Below are positions 1 to 8,985 of a DNA stretch of 36,056 bases, one piece after another (position 1 is the first letter of the stretch; every line of letters begins with the position of its first letter). The notes under the pieces are model-generated. The model searched no databases, had not been told where the DNA came from, and saw nothing but the letters and a program-made list of their open reading frames with translations. The stretch is from a virus: IMG/VR virus record IMGVR_UViG_3300029319_000183, positions 1 to 36,056 of that record; one strand, given 5' to 3'. A program made the position numbers and the translations under genes.

Positions 1-3000
1 AGTTATAAGAGCAACACCTGAAGCAGTCTTAAATGCAAAATCTGCATCTGAAGCATTTGTAAAAAGAGCAAGAGTTCCATCTGCTCCTGAAACTGTAAGT
101 GGTGCTGTAGGAGTAGTCGTTCCAATTCCAACTTTATTACCAACTATATTCATAGCGATAGTTCCACTTCCAGAACCAGTCCTAAAATTTATTGTTTCGT
201 CATCGCCATGTCCCCACAATTCTAATTCTCCACTAGATAAAAGATGTATAACGCCTAATTCTGAACCATTATTTAATCTTATGTGTTGATTTGAATTTGT
301 AATATTTAAACCAGCAGTAGCATGAGCAGCTACACCAATACCTACACGACTGTTAAATTGTGCTGCACCTGCATCTGACATATCAAGGGTGAGGGCAGTT
401 ATTGCTGAACCACCATCATTACCTTGAATAATTACATCACCATCTGATACCTCTGATTTAATTGTTACATTATTACCTGCAAAACCACCAATAGTTCCAA
501 CTAAAGTTCCATCGTCTTTAAATAATATATCTCCACCACCTGCATCAAAAGTAATATCTCCTGCTACATCTAAAGTTAAATCTCCTGACGAAACATCTAT
601 TTCTTGACCATCAATAGTTATGTTATCTACTACTACACCTGCGTTTGCTGTTAGAACTCCTGTTGAAGCTAATGTTCCTGCAATACTTATATTTGTATCT
701 AGTTTTGCAGAAGTGATTGCATCGTCTGCAATATCAGCAGTTGCAATTGTGCCATCTGATATTTTTGCACTCGTAATTGCACTATCAGCAATTTTTGCAG
801 TAGTAACTGCATTATCTGCAAGTTTAGCTGTTGTTACATTAGCATCAGTTATTTTTACTGTTGTTACTGCATTACTTGCTAATTTTGCACTTGTAACATT
901 AGCATCAGCAATCGTACTGGTGGTGACTGTATCTGAAGCAGGTGTGTTAAGTGCAGTTTGACTAAACATGATTACATCTATAGCTGTGCTATTTACTGGT
1001 GCAGTATCAAAGGTAAGAGTCGTACCACTTACTGTGTAAGTAGATTTATGTTGATAAACACCATCAATGTAAATTTGTGTATTGTTTTCGTTTGTTGGAC
1101 TTATAGATAATGTAAATGCAGTTGTAGAACCATCTCCCGTAAACGCATTTTGTGTTACAGAAGAACCTGCTATATTTGCTCTTATGTGATTAATTACAAT
1201 TTTTCTACTATTTACAGGAGCAGTATCAAAAGTAACTGTTGTACCACTGGCCACAAAATCTGCTTTATTTTGATAAACGCCATCTATAAATATAATCAGA
1301 TTATCTTCGTTGCTTACAGCAGAACTAATTGTAAATGCTGTTGTACTACCATCACCTGTAAAAGTATTGGTTTCCATAGCACTTGCACCACCACCTGCAA
1401 TTTCAGCAAACTCTGTACCATCATGTCCTTCAAACTTACCTAAAGTAGTGTTAAACCTGAAGTCACCTGCAGTACCTGAAGGTCTTTGTGCTGTTGTACC
1501 TGAAGGTACTTTTATAGAATCAGTACCACTAAGTGTCATATTGGCAAAAGTAGGACTGCTAGAAGTTGCTACAGCTTGTCCTATAGATACTTCTGTGCCT
1601 GATACAGTAACACCTGTTCCTGCAGTAAGTGTTGTTATGTTTGCACTACCATCAAAACTTACACCATTAATTGTTCTTGCATTTGCTAATGTTGTTGCAG
1701 TACTAGCTAAAGCTACAGCAATATTTGCACTACCATCAAAAGAAGTACCACCTATAGTTCTTGCTGTTGCAAGTTTTGTGGCAGTAGCAGCATTACCTGT
1801 TGTGTCCTGATTTCCTGTTGTATTTACACCTGCAAGGTTAATATTAGCTGTACCATCAAATGAAACGCCACCTATATTACGAGCAGTAGCTAATGCAGTT
1901 GCAGTATCGGCTAGTGCTACGGATATATTACTTGTACCATCAAAGCTTGTACCACCAATAGTTCTTGCAGTTTCTAATGCTGTAGCTGTACTTGCATTAC
2001 CAGTAACATCACCAGTCAGTGGCCCTGCAAAAGCATCTGATGTAACAGTGCCATCAAAAAAAGCATTTTTAAATTCAGCATTTGAAGCACCTAAATCAAC
2101 ATCATCATCTGTTGCTGGTAACAAAGCACCATTAGTAAGAACTAATTGATTTTGATTACCTGCAAAGAAATGTATTTCATCTGCAGTACCAAAGTCTATT
2201 TTTGTTTGGTCATCTTCACCAATCTTTATATCAGTAGCTAATAAACTTGTAATAGTAGTTTGTGCAGGATTTATAACAAAATCTAATGTTCCATCACCAT
2301 CTTCATAAGTTACAGTAATACCAGTTTCGGTATTGCTGCTAACCATACCTCCAACAATATCTTGTATTTCTTCTGTAGTTTTAGAAGCATCTCCATAACT
2401 AAAAGAGCCATCTCCATCTGATAACACTGCCTGACCTGCAGTACCATTACCTGATATGTTTAGTTGTGTTGCTCCAACTACATTATCATCAATGGTTGCA
2501 CTTAGTGCTACATTACCTGAACCATCAAAAGCTATAGCATTAGCTGTTATATCTCCTGATATTGAGAAGTTTCTACTATTAGCTAAAGTAGTAGCTGTAC
2601 CTGCATTACCAGATACATTACCGGTAACATCTCCAGTCAAAGCACCTACAAATGCTGTAGATGTAATTGAAGTTGCACCTGTTACAACACCAGCATCAAT
2701 GATAATAGTTCCATCTAAGACAATTTGTTGACCTGTAAGAGGAGTTATATTCAGGTCTGTCCCTGCAGTACTAGATATTGTATTACCATTGATGTTGATA
2801 TTATCAACCTGTAATGCTGTTAAAGTTCCTAATGATGTAATGTTTGATTGTGCTGCACCTGTTACAGTTGCTGCTGTACCTGATACATTACCAGTTACAT
2901 TACCAGTTAAATTACCTTCAAAGGTTGCAACTAAAGTACCTACTGCATAACCTGTACCTGATGTATTAACAGTCGTAGTAGGTTCTGCTTGTAAATCTTT

Positions 3001-5349
3001 GAATAATTTAAACTTACCTGAATCGTTAGCATCTCTAAATAAACCTGCATATAAATCTTGTGAGCCTGATGTGTCATACAATCCATAAAATCCTATATCA
3101 ACACTATCTGCTCCACTATTTGCTTTTGCTAATTTAATAAGTGGGTCTTCTACTTCTAAAGTAGATGTATTTACTGTTGTAGTTGTACCATTAACTGTTA
3201 AATTACCTGTAATTGTTACATTATCTGGTAAACCTATTGTGACTGTAGCATTTTCGCTACCTGAACCTGATACTTCTATTTCGTTACTTGTACCACTTAT
3301 TCCTGCAACAAAGTTGCCAGTTGTATCTGTTCCTAAAGCTACGCTATTAGCTGCTACTGTTGTAGATAAGGTGATATTGCCTGTTCCATCAAACGATACA
3401 GCAGAAGCAGTTACATCGCCTGATAAAGCTATTGTACGAGCAGTTGCTAAAGCTGTAGCAGTTGCAGAATTCCCACTGGTATCTTGACTACCTGTAGTGT
3501 TTACACCAGGCAAATCTATGTTTGCAGAACCATCAAAAGATACACCACCGATTGTTCTAGCTGTTTGTAAAGTAGTTGCAGTAGAAGCATTACCAACTAA
3601 TGCACCTGTTACTTGATTAAATACAACATTATCACTAGTACCTACGGATTGACCTATTGCAAAGGTAACACCATTACCTGATGCTGTAGAAGTAACACCA
3701 GTACCTCCAAGCAAAGATAAAGTTTCAGAATCAAGGTCAATAGCTATAGTAGAACTACCATCACTTATATCTAGGTCTTGTGCTGTAACTTGGCTATCTA
3801 CATAAGTTTTAATTGCTTTTGCAGATGCTATTGTTGTATCTGTACCTGCAACACTTGATAAATCTGTATCTAATACACCAGATTTAAGGTTATCTACCTC
3901 AATATTACTTACTGTATTATTATCTACATCAATTGTTTTATTAGTTAGTGTTTGACTACCTGTTAAAGTAGCGACTGTATTATCTATTGCAAATGTTACT
4001 GTATTAGTATTAGCAGTAGAATCTATACCTGTACCACCTGCTAATGTAAGTGTTTCTGAATCTAAATCTATTGATATATCGTTACTGCCATCAGAAACAT
4101 CTAAATCTTGTGCAGTAATCTGTGATTCTACAAATGCTTTTATAGATTGCTGACTAGCTACTGCTGTAGCAGAATTACTAGCCATATTATCTTCATCTTT
4201 AAATGCTGTACCTGATAATGTTCCATTCAGTACAGGACTTGTTAATGTTTTGTTTGTTAGTGTTGCTGTTGTACCTGAAAAATATGTATCAAGCCTAGTT
4301 ACAGCTATCTGTTTCATTGTTCCGTTATCGTTAACTATAAATTGGTCTGCATCTACGATAACTACAGAACTTGCACTTGTATCACCATCTAAAACATTAA
4401 TCTCTGTACCAGTTGTTGTTATTGCAGTAGAGCCATTTATCTTTGGTGATGTTAATGTTTTATTAGTTAATGTTTGTGTACCAGCAAGTGTTGCAACTGT
4501 ACCATCTATTGCAAAAGTAAAGTTATTACCACTTAGGCTTGATGTAAGGCCAGTACCACCTAACAAGCCAAGAACTTCGCTATCTAGGTCAATAGAACCA
4601 TTATTAGAACCATCTGTAACATCAAGGTCTTCTAAAGTTAGTTGGTTATCAACATAAGCCTTAATTGATTGTTGCGAAGCAAGTTTTGTTGCACTGTTAC
4701 TTGACATATCATCTTCATCAAGAAACGCACTACCTGATATTGATGTATTTAATACTGGTGATGTAAGTGTGGGGGAAGTGAGTGTTTTATTTGTAAGAGT
4801 CTGTGTTCCTGTTAAAGTAACAACAGTCGCATCAATAGCAAAGGTAACATTATTACCACTTGCTGTACTACTAATACCTACACCACCAAGTAAACCTAAA
4901 GTTTCACTATCTAAGTCAATAGCTATTGTTGAAGAGCCATCTGTTATATCTAAATCTTCAAGTGTAATTTGACTTGCAATATATGCTTTTATTGATTGTT
5001 GTGTAGCTAAAGCTGTAGCAGAATCGCTACTAAAATTGTCTTCGTCTAGTATTGTTGTAACTGTTGCACCACTTTCGCCTATTTGTAAATTAAATAGTTT
5101 CTGTGTAAGTTGTTTACCTTCAGTTGTATCGTTTGCTGTCCATTTTACATTTGCATTATCATATACAAGTAAAGCACCATTATTACTTGCACCAGCAGTA
5201 TTTTGGTCTATACCTCTTGCCATAATAGCACTAGGACCAGCAAGACCTTGTGTACCAACTGTTGTTACTGTTATACCACTTGTATCAGTTATAGTTATTT
5301 GATTTACAGTGCTAACACTTGTAATTGTTATACTATCAACAGAACTCAT
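1..5349 (-). CDS. Giant repetitive tail fibre protein (3' end beyond window)
   Basis: An open frame starts at the ATG at 5349 and reads without a stop to base 1, so at least 1783 residues are encoded and the C-terminus is outside the window. The sequence is rich in T, S, G, N and A and built from repeats, as in fibrous virion proteins. It has about four ~110-residue units (QQSIKAY, then LDxTDGS, then LDSETLxLLGG, then TLTNKTLTSP) near residues 115-520. Many GGVSFDGSANI-type units follow, then two FTGDGSTTAF beta units (about residues 1325-1460), then a run of AVTTAKIADSAI pentads (about 1465-1580). The start overlaps the stop of the upstream gene as ATGA, so the two are translationally coupled. 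The role is inferred to be receptor contact or a side fibre. No chaperone or peptidase domain is visible in the part seen. Confidence 0.88.
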   Translation of the reverse strand, partial: MSSVDSITITSVSTVNQITITDTSGITVTTVGTQGLAGPSAIMARGIDQNTAGASNNGALLVYDNANVKWTANDTTEGKQLTQKLFNLQIGESGATVTTILDEDNFSSDSATALATQQSIKAYIASQITLEDLDITDGSSTIAIDLDSETLGLLGGVGISSTASGNNVTFAIDATVVTLTGTQTLTNKTLTSPTLTSPVLNTSISGSAFLDEDDMSSNSATKLASQQSIKAYVDNQLTLEDLDVTDGSNNGSIDLDSEVLGLLGGTGLTSSLSGNNFTFAIDGTVATLAGTQTLTNKTLTSPKINGSTAITTTGTEINVLDGDTSASSVVIVDADQFIVNDNGTMKQIAVTRLDTYFSGTTATLTNKTLTSPVLNGTLSGTAFKDEDNMASNSATAVASQQSIKAFVESQITAQDLDVSDGSNDISIDLDSETLTLAGGTGIDSTANTNTVTFAIDNTVATLTGSQTLTNKTIDVDNNTVSNIEVDNLKSGVLDTDLSSVAGTDTTIASAKAIKTYVDSQVTAQDLDISDGSSTIAIDLDSETLSLLGGTGVTSTASGNGVTFAIGQSVGTSDNVVFNQVTGALVGNASTATTLQTARTIGGVSFDGSANIDLPGVNTTGSQDTSGNSATATALATARTIALSGDVTASAVSFDGTGNITLSTTVAANSVALGTDTTGNFVAGISGTSNEIEVSGSGSENATVTIGLPDNVTITGNLTVNGTTTTVNTSTLEVEDPLIKLAKANSGADSVDIGFYGLYDTSGSQDLYAGLFRDANDSGKFKLFKDLQAEPTTTVNTSGTGYAVGTLVATFEGNLTGNVTGNVSGTAATVTGAAQSNITSLGTLTALQVDNININGNTISSTAGTDLNITPLTGQQIVLDGTIIIDAGVVTGATSITSTAFVGALTGDVTGNVSGNAGTATTLANSRNFSISGDITANAIAFDGSGNVALSATIDDNVVGATQLNISGNGTAGQAVLSDGDGSFSYGDASKTTEEIQDIVGGMVSSNTETGITVTYEDGDGTLDFVINPAQTTITSLLATDIKIGEDDQTKIDFGTADEIHFFAGNQNQLVLTNGALLPATDDDVDLGASNAEFKNAFFDGTVTSDAFAGPLTGDVTGNASTATALETARTIGGTSFDGTSNISVALADTATALATARNIGGVSFDGTANINLAGVNTTGNQDTTGNAATATKLATARTIGGTSFDGSANIAVALASTATTLANARTINGVSFDGSANITTLTAGTGVTVSGTEVSIGQAVATSSSPTFANMTLSGTDSIKVPSGTTAQRPSGTAGDFRFNTTLGKFEGHDGTEFAEIAGGGASAMETNTFTGDGSTTAFTISSAVSNEDNLIIFIDGVYQNKADFVASGTTVTFDTAPVNSRKIVINHIRANIAGSSVTQNAFTGDGSTTAFTLSISPTNENNTQIYIDGVYQHKSTYTVSGTTLTFDTAPVNSTAIDVIMFSQTALNTPASDTVTTSTIADANVTSAKLASNAVTTVKITDANVTTAKLADNAVTTAKIADSAITSAKISDGTIATADIADDAITSAKLDTNISIAGTLASTGVLTANAGVVVDNITIDGQEIDVSSGDLTLDVAGDITFDAGGGDILFKDDGTLVGTIGGFAGNNVTIKSEVSDGDVIIQGNDGGSAITALTLDMSDAGAAQFNSRVGIGVAAHATAGLNITNSNQHIRLNNGSELGVIHLLSSGELELWGHGDDETINFRTGSGSGTIAMNIVGNKVGIGTTTPTAPLTVSGADGTLALFTNASDADFAFKTASGVALIT
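620..960 (-). repeat. AxTTAKIxD pentad-type repeat segment of the fibre
   Basis: This stretch encodes about ten consecutive ten-residue units of the form NAVTTAKIADSA. The same repeat type fills a long part of the J-like tail protein at 31374-31990. Such units usually form a trimeric beta or coiled stalk; that structural reading is inference. Confidence 0.75.
3790..5020 (-). repeat. Tandem ~330-bp units in the fibre gene
   Basis: The segment coding for QQSIKAY/SAKAIKTY recurs near 5004, 4677, 4155 and 3820. Spacings are about 327, 522 and 335 bases, and the LDSETL..LLGG and TLTNKTL segments keep the same order after each. The copies are similar but not identical at the DNA level, so this is an old internal duplication. 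Confidence 0.7.
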
Positions 5350-5696
5350 GCTGTAATATTTCTCCTAATACTATAAGTGCCTTCTATAATTCTTGTTACA
5401 ACACCAGCACCACTTGTTATCTCTAAATCAAAAACACCATCATCAGGTGTTAGGTTTCCAGTATCAGTTGCACTTATTAAAAGTTGTATAGTACCTGCAT
5501 TACCACCCATAGTCATACGACCATTTGCTGTAGTTAGAGATAATACTGTTGCTGATGAATCAGGTTTTTCTTTTAGTGACATAGCACCTGTAAAACCTGT
5601 AAGGTTGATTAATGCATTAGATGAATCTTTTAGAGTAAGCGTTTGCCCAAAAGTAGCACCTTGCTCTATGATAAAATGATGATAACCTGCACTCAT
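5346..5696 (-). CDS. Small conserved virion-type protein
   Basis: This 116-residue protein has no signal peptide or membrane segment and is predicted all-beta (FIIEQGATFGQTLTLKD near the N-terminus, LTPDDGVFDLEI and IIEGTYSIRRNIT at the end). Proteins of this shape are very common in tailed phages beside fibre or head-tail genes, but I cannot name a proven role. Its stop overlaps the start of the giant fibre (ATGA), which points to a structural partner or an adaptor for that fibre. AGGAAG lies about seven bases before the ATG. The virion assignment is inference from context and family resemblance. Confidence 0.8.
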   Translation of the reverse strand: MSAGYHHFIIEQGATFGQTLTLKDSSNALINLTGFTGAMSLKEKPDSSATVLSLTTANGRMTMGGNAGTIQLLISATDTGNLTPDDGVFDLEITSGAGVVTRIIEGTYSIRRNITA

Positions 5697-5711
5697 ATAA
5701 ACTTCCTATAA

Positions 5712-5744
5712 ATAGCATGGTATCTACCATTAAGCTTCTGCTAT
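5712..5744. other. Nested inverted repeat between two late genes
   Basis: ATAGCA at 5712-5717 pairs with TGCTAT at 5739-5744. Inside it, ATGGTA (5717-5722) pairs with TACCAT (5725-5730). It occupies most of the 67-base gap between the lysine-tailed gene and the small virion gene. There is no T-run on either side, so it is not a clear terminator. RNA processing or a protein site is possible. Confidence 0.4.
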
Positions 5745-5763
5745 GTAAATCATAACAAAGAAT

Positions 5764-6135
5764 TTATGATGATGCTTTCTTTGTTGTTTTCTTTTTAGTA
5801 GTTTTCTTTTTTGCAGTTGTTTTTTTCTTTGGTGCTTTGCCACCTTCCCATGCTTCATTAACATCAGGAGTTTCTGGGTCATCACCTATAAGTTGTCCTT
5901 TTTTGTTTCTTGCTCTTTTAACTTCTTTAACATCAGCTTCTACATCTACAGTTTCTTCTACTGAATCAACTTTTACTTCCATCGCCCAACCATTTTCAAT
6001 AAATTTTTCCATGACATCATCTTGCCATGCACCTTCAGATTCTACGATTTCGTCAGCTTTATAAAGTTTTACTTCAGTTCCATGCTCATTACAAGAAGCT
6101 GGTTTTGGAACTACTATTTTAAATTTTCTTGCCAT
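5764..6135 (-). CDS. Small protein with histone-like lysine tail
   Basis: This 123-residue protein has two parts. Residues 1-~65 are a folded-looking mixed domain (KFKIVVPKPASCNEHGTEV, then GAWQDDVMEKFIENGWAMEV), followed by an acidic stretch. The last ~22 residues are KKKTT-type repeats resembling the tail of histone H1 or bacterial HU/H1-like proteins. The SD AAGGA is about eight bases before the ATG. The gene lies downstream of the terminator-like hairpin, between the decoration and fibre genes. I do not recognise the family. A DNA-contacting head or head-completion role is a guess from the basic tail and the position. Confidence 0.75.
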   Translation of the reverse strand: MARKFKIVVPKPASCNEHGTEVKLYKADEIVESEGAWQDDVMEKFIENGWAMEVKVDSVEETVDVEADVKEVKRARNKKGQLIGDDPETPDVNEAWEGGKAPKKKTTAKKKTTKKKTTKKASS

Positions 6136-6146
6136 TTTTTTTCCTT

Positions 6147-6172
6147 AAAAGCGTGGGGTGTTGCCACCCCAC
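6147..6172 (-). terminator. GC-rich hairpin after the capsid/decoration genes
   Basis: On the minus strand GTGGGGTG (6172-6165) pairs perfectly with CACCCCAC (6160-6153) around a GCAA tetraloop, a GNRA-type loop. GCTTTT follows. It sits just past the decoration gene in an otherwise AT-rich region. The short U-tract suggests partial termination or 3'-end protection of the abundant capsid message rather than a full stop, because late genes continue downstream. Confidence 0.65.
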
Positions 6173-6185
6173 TTATATACATCAA

Positions 6186-6635
6186 TTATGCAGTTGATAA
6201 AGTATCTGCATCAGTGTTGTGTCTTGGACTTCCTTTGATGATAGTTGCAGCTATCGGAGTACCATTAGAGTGTGTACCAGTAAAGTCTGCTACTACTCTT
6301 AAATATCTCTTGCCACCAACATAACCAATAGAGGTTACTTGTGGTGTTTCTGCATTTGCATCTAAAGTTAAGAAGATACCATTTGAATCAACACTTCCAT
6401 CAGTTACATGTAAAGAACTTGTAACTGCAGTAAATGTAGAATTATCATCTGAATCTTCTAATTTAAAGTCAATCTTAACTGATGTTGAAAGAGTATCTCC
6501 TTCTACACCAGTATCAACTACTGCTGTTGCAGATTCAAAAAATTGTAAATCTACACCAGTGCCATTTGTGTCACTTGTACCAACAACAGGTGCAATTGAT
6601 TGAATAATACTAATATTATTAGCTAAGTCTTTCAT
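6186..6635 (-). CDS. Head decoration-like protein
   Basis: This 149-residue protein lies 14 bases downstream of the capsid gene, with AGGGAG as SD. It opens with MKDLANNISIIQSIAP and carries the conserved block IGYVGGKRYLRVVADF (103-118), followed by GTPIAATIIKG. This form recurs immediately after HK97-type major capsid genes in many phages, where it is annotated as a conserved or decoration-like protein. The fold appears all-beta. The position before a strong hairpin fits a highly expressed capsid-binding protein. A decoration role is inferred, not shown. Confidence 0.82.
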   Translation of the reverse strand: MKDLANNISIIQSIAPVVGTSDTNGTGVDLQFFESATAVVDTGVEGDTLSTSVKIDFKLEDSDDNSTFTAVTSSLHVTDGSVDSNGIFLTLDANAETPQVTSIGYVGGKRYLRVVADFTGTHSNGTPIAATIIKGSPRHNTDADTLSTA

Positions 6636-6649
6636 TTACTACTCCCTGC

Positions 6650-7864
6650 TTACGCTGTTACTTTAAGTTTATTTATGGCTTCAGGAAGAATCACTTGCCC
6701 ACCAACTCTTCTTCTAGCAATGTATCTTACATTACCAGTAGTTGCTTGGGTAAATGGGTCTCTTAATACAGCTAAAGCCACCCTATCTACGATCATGTAT
6801 GCTTTGCTAAAGTCACCAAAAGCGACTGGGAAAGCATTTTGTGCTATAGAAGGCATATCTGTAGCTTCCACATATGGTTGACCTAAGATGGTGTTTACCA
6901 TGTTACCACCTAACATCATACCTGTTTGGAAAACATACTGACCTGCAGTATCTTTAAGCTTTCTTATTTCAGCTAAAGTGCTTCTGTTAAATACAAAAGT
7001 ACCATTTCTGCCATAATCAGACTTAATGTTATGCACTAGTGAAATCAAGCTATCTGCTGTGATTGCAGTATTTGAACCTGTGTCAACAGAACTAACACTA
7101 GAGTTAGTCATGAAACCTTCAGGCTTACCTACAGCGTTACCACTAACAAATGCAGTACCTTCAGCTTTTGCAAACTGTGTTGCAAACTCTGATTGCATTT
7201 CTGCTTCTAAGTCAAATACTGAATCTTCTAAGTCTTGTTCAGAAATATCAACTAACGCATAGTATTCATGTGCAGGTAATTCTTCTAAACCAACTGTATA
7301 TCCAGTAGTCTCACTTCTTGTGCCACTTTCAGCAACCCACTGTGCAGCAAAAGTACCAGTTCTCTTTGGAATCTGTACACTTCTTTGCCCAGTGCTTCTT
7401 ACTCTAGCAATGCTTCTAATAGGTGAGATTTCTGTAACATCTTTGATAAGTTCTCTCACATATTCAGGTGGTGCTAAATAACCACCAGTTGAGTCATTGC
7501 TGACTGTTAAAGCTTTCTTCTCAGTATCGCTAAGTCCTTCAAGTCCTTTTCTGCAATATCTGTCAAAAGCTTCCATGTATTCATCTACTTGCTTACTTTC
7601 AAAACCTGAATTTGGTCTTTTTACAACTGTTTCAAGTTTTTCTAGTTGGCTTTTGATGTTTTCAGCGTTAGCTTCAGCAATTGTGAGTTTTTGATTGATG
7701 TCTTCATAAGAATCCATCTTAGCTTCAACTTTAGCTAATTTCTCGTCCACATATGCTGTACTTTCGCCTTTTTCTAGCTTTTCAAGTCTTTCGTCATTGA
7801 CCTTTTTAAATTCTTCAAAGGTTGAACCCATTTCTTGAATAGCGTTTTTTACATCTTCCGACAT
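6650..7864 (-). CDS. HK97-family major capsid protein
   Basis: The 404 residues match the HK97-fold capsid family. Residues 1-~105 are a charged coiled-coil delta (scaffold) domain. The conserved capsid domain starts at STGGYLAPPEYVREL (about 125). Typical blocks follow: ISPIRSIARV, VAESGTRSETT, ALVDISEQDLEDS, GNAVGKPEGF, FVFNRSTLAEI and VGGQVILPEAI near the C-terminus. The protease encoded just upstream would be expected to remove the delta domain near residues 105-120. AGGAG lies six bases before the ATG. This is the shell subunit, present in hundreds of copies. Confidence 0.97.
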   Translation of the reverse strand: MSEDVKNAIQEMGSTFEEFKKVNDERLEKLEKGESTAYVDEKLAKVEAKMDSYEDINQKLTIAEANAENIKSQLEKLETVVKRPNSGFESKQVDEYMEAFDRYCRKGLEGLSDTEKKALTVSNDSTGGYLAPPEYVRELIKDVTEISPIRSIARVRSTGQRSVQIPKRTGTFAAQWVAESGTRSETTGYTVGLEELPAHEYYALVDISEQDLEDSVFDLEAEMQSEFATQFAKAEGTAFVSGNAVGKPEGFMTNSSVSSVDTGSNTAITADSLISLVHNIKSDYGRNGTFVFNRSTLAEIRKLKDTAGQYVFQTGMMLGGNMVNTILGQPYVEATDMPSIAQNAFPVAFGDFSKAYMIVDRVALAVLRDPFTQATTGNVRYIARRRVGGQVILPEAINKLKVTA

Positions 7865-7876
7865 AGTTATCTCCTA

Positions 7877-8923
7877 TTAAGATTTTAAGGTTAAAGTTAA
7901 ATGTTTTATGGCATCTACCAATTCAGCATTTGAGTCAACCTCTCGCTGACTGAATGCATCAGTTACAGCTTTTGCTGCAACTTTCGCTTCTGAACGAGAC
8001 AACGAGAAAGCATCTCGCATTCCATTTTCCCATTCTCTTATGGAAATTTCTTCGCCTTTAACCGACATTACTGTCGCTCTTGGGTTCATTGGAAAAGTTA
8101 CCAACGAAACTTCCATTAAATCTACTTCTTTAATAATTCGCTTATTTGCTCTTTTATCGTAAGAAACTTCTTTTGGGTTTACTCTAAATCCTATAGACAA
8201 TCCATCTAAAGCACCCATTTTTAATAATTCATACGCTTCTTGACCAGCTTGTGTTTTTAAAGCTAACCGACCTTTTACATAAAGACCTTTATCATCTTCG
8301 CGTATTTCATCAAATACACCTATAGGCATATCAGATTTGTGTTGATATAAAAGCTTAACTTGATTTGGTTTTTTTCTTTTTAAAGAATTAGCAAAAGCAC
8401 CAGATTCTATAACATCGTTGCCTAAATCTTTATTACCAAAAATAGAACCATATCCTTCAAAAGTACCATATTCTTTATCTTCTTCGTCTTCTAAATGGCC
8501 ACCTAAAAATTCAGTCTTTACAGATAAGACTTCTTCTAAATGCTCTAAAGCATCTTTCATGTCTTTTGGTTTCTTCTTTTTAGGTTTTTTATGATAACCT
8601 AAAACTTCTCTGCCAGTAAGTTCAGTGTATTCTTCGTGTGTTTTGCATGGCATGTAAACTTTATTGCCATTTTCATCGTGAGAGTGTGTGCCTACACAAC
8701 CAATCTCTTCTGCTCTTGCTTCTGCTTCTTCTTCAGTAGTAAAAACATCTTTTCTTAGTTCTCTTTTGCTATCTAAAGAATCTTCTTTATCTGAATTATA
8801 ACTGCTGTTACAGACAGCTAACCTTTGATTTGAATCATATTCATCAACCATAGTGCTATCTCCCATGCATCGTTCTAAAAAATCTTGCCTAGACTCGTTA
8901 AGTTTTGGTTTCGGTATAGGCAT
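7877..8923 (-). CDS. HK97-type prohead protease with long N-terminal extension
   Basis: Residues ~135-290 match the S78/HK97 prohead protease: FEGYGSIFGNKDLGNDVIESGAF, then LLYQH (H195), GLSIGF (S243) and MEVSLVTFPMNPRA (E271), giving a His/Ser/acid catalytic set. It cleaves capsid delta domains and itself during head maturation. The 348 residues exceed the usual ~200. The extra ~130 N-terminal residues hold two Cys/His segments: ERCMGDSTMVDEYDSNQRLAV with C38 (residues 17-38) and IGCVGTHSHDENGNKVYMPC (74-93). A KKPKKKKPK linker follows. These segments recall motifs fused to head proteins in other phages; their function is unknown to me. There is a short gap of 12 bases to the capsid gene. 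Confidence 0.93.
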   Translation of the reverse strand: MPIPKPKLNESRQDFLERCMGDSTMVDEYDSNQRLAVCNSSYNSDKEDSLDSKRELRKDVFTTEEEAEARAEEIGCVGTHSHDENGNKVYMPCKTHEEYTELTGREVLGYHKKPKKKKPKDMKDALEHLEEVLSVKTEFLGGHLEDEEDKEYGTFEGYGSIFGNKDLGNDVIESGAFANSLKRKKPNQVKLLYQHKSDMPIGVFDEIREDDKGLYVKGRLALKTQAGQEAYELLKMGALDGLSIGFRVNPKEVSYDKRANKRIIKEVDLMEVSLVTFPMNPRATVMSVKGEEISIREWENGMRDAFSLSRSEAKVAAKAVTDAFSQREVDSNAELVDAIKHLTLTLKS

Positions 8924-8985
8924 AATTACCTTATATAGTATATTATTGGATTGATTTGCACAATATATAGGTACATAAAATATAT

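Noticed and set aside
620-5302. Many plus-strand open frames of 60-170 codons across the fibre region
   Set aside because: They are antisense shadows of the minus-strand fibre. Their predicted proteins are low-complexity A/V/S/L strings caused by the GCT/ACA-type codons of the repeats, and the minus frame is open for 1783 codons.
8924-8985. Promoter-like TTGTGC-17-TACTAT on the minus strand before the protease gene
   Set aside because: The -10 would be only about 11 bases from the ATG, leaving no room for a leader. The AT-rich gap makes chance matches likely.
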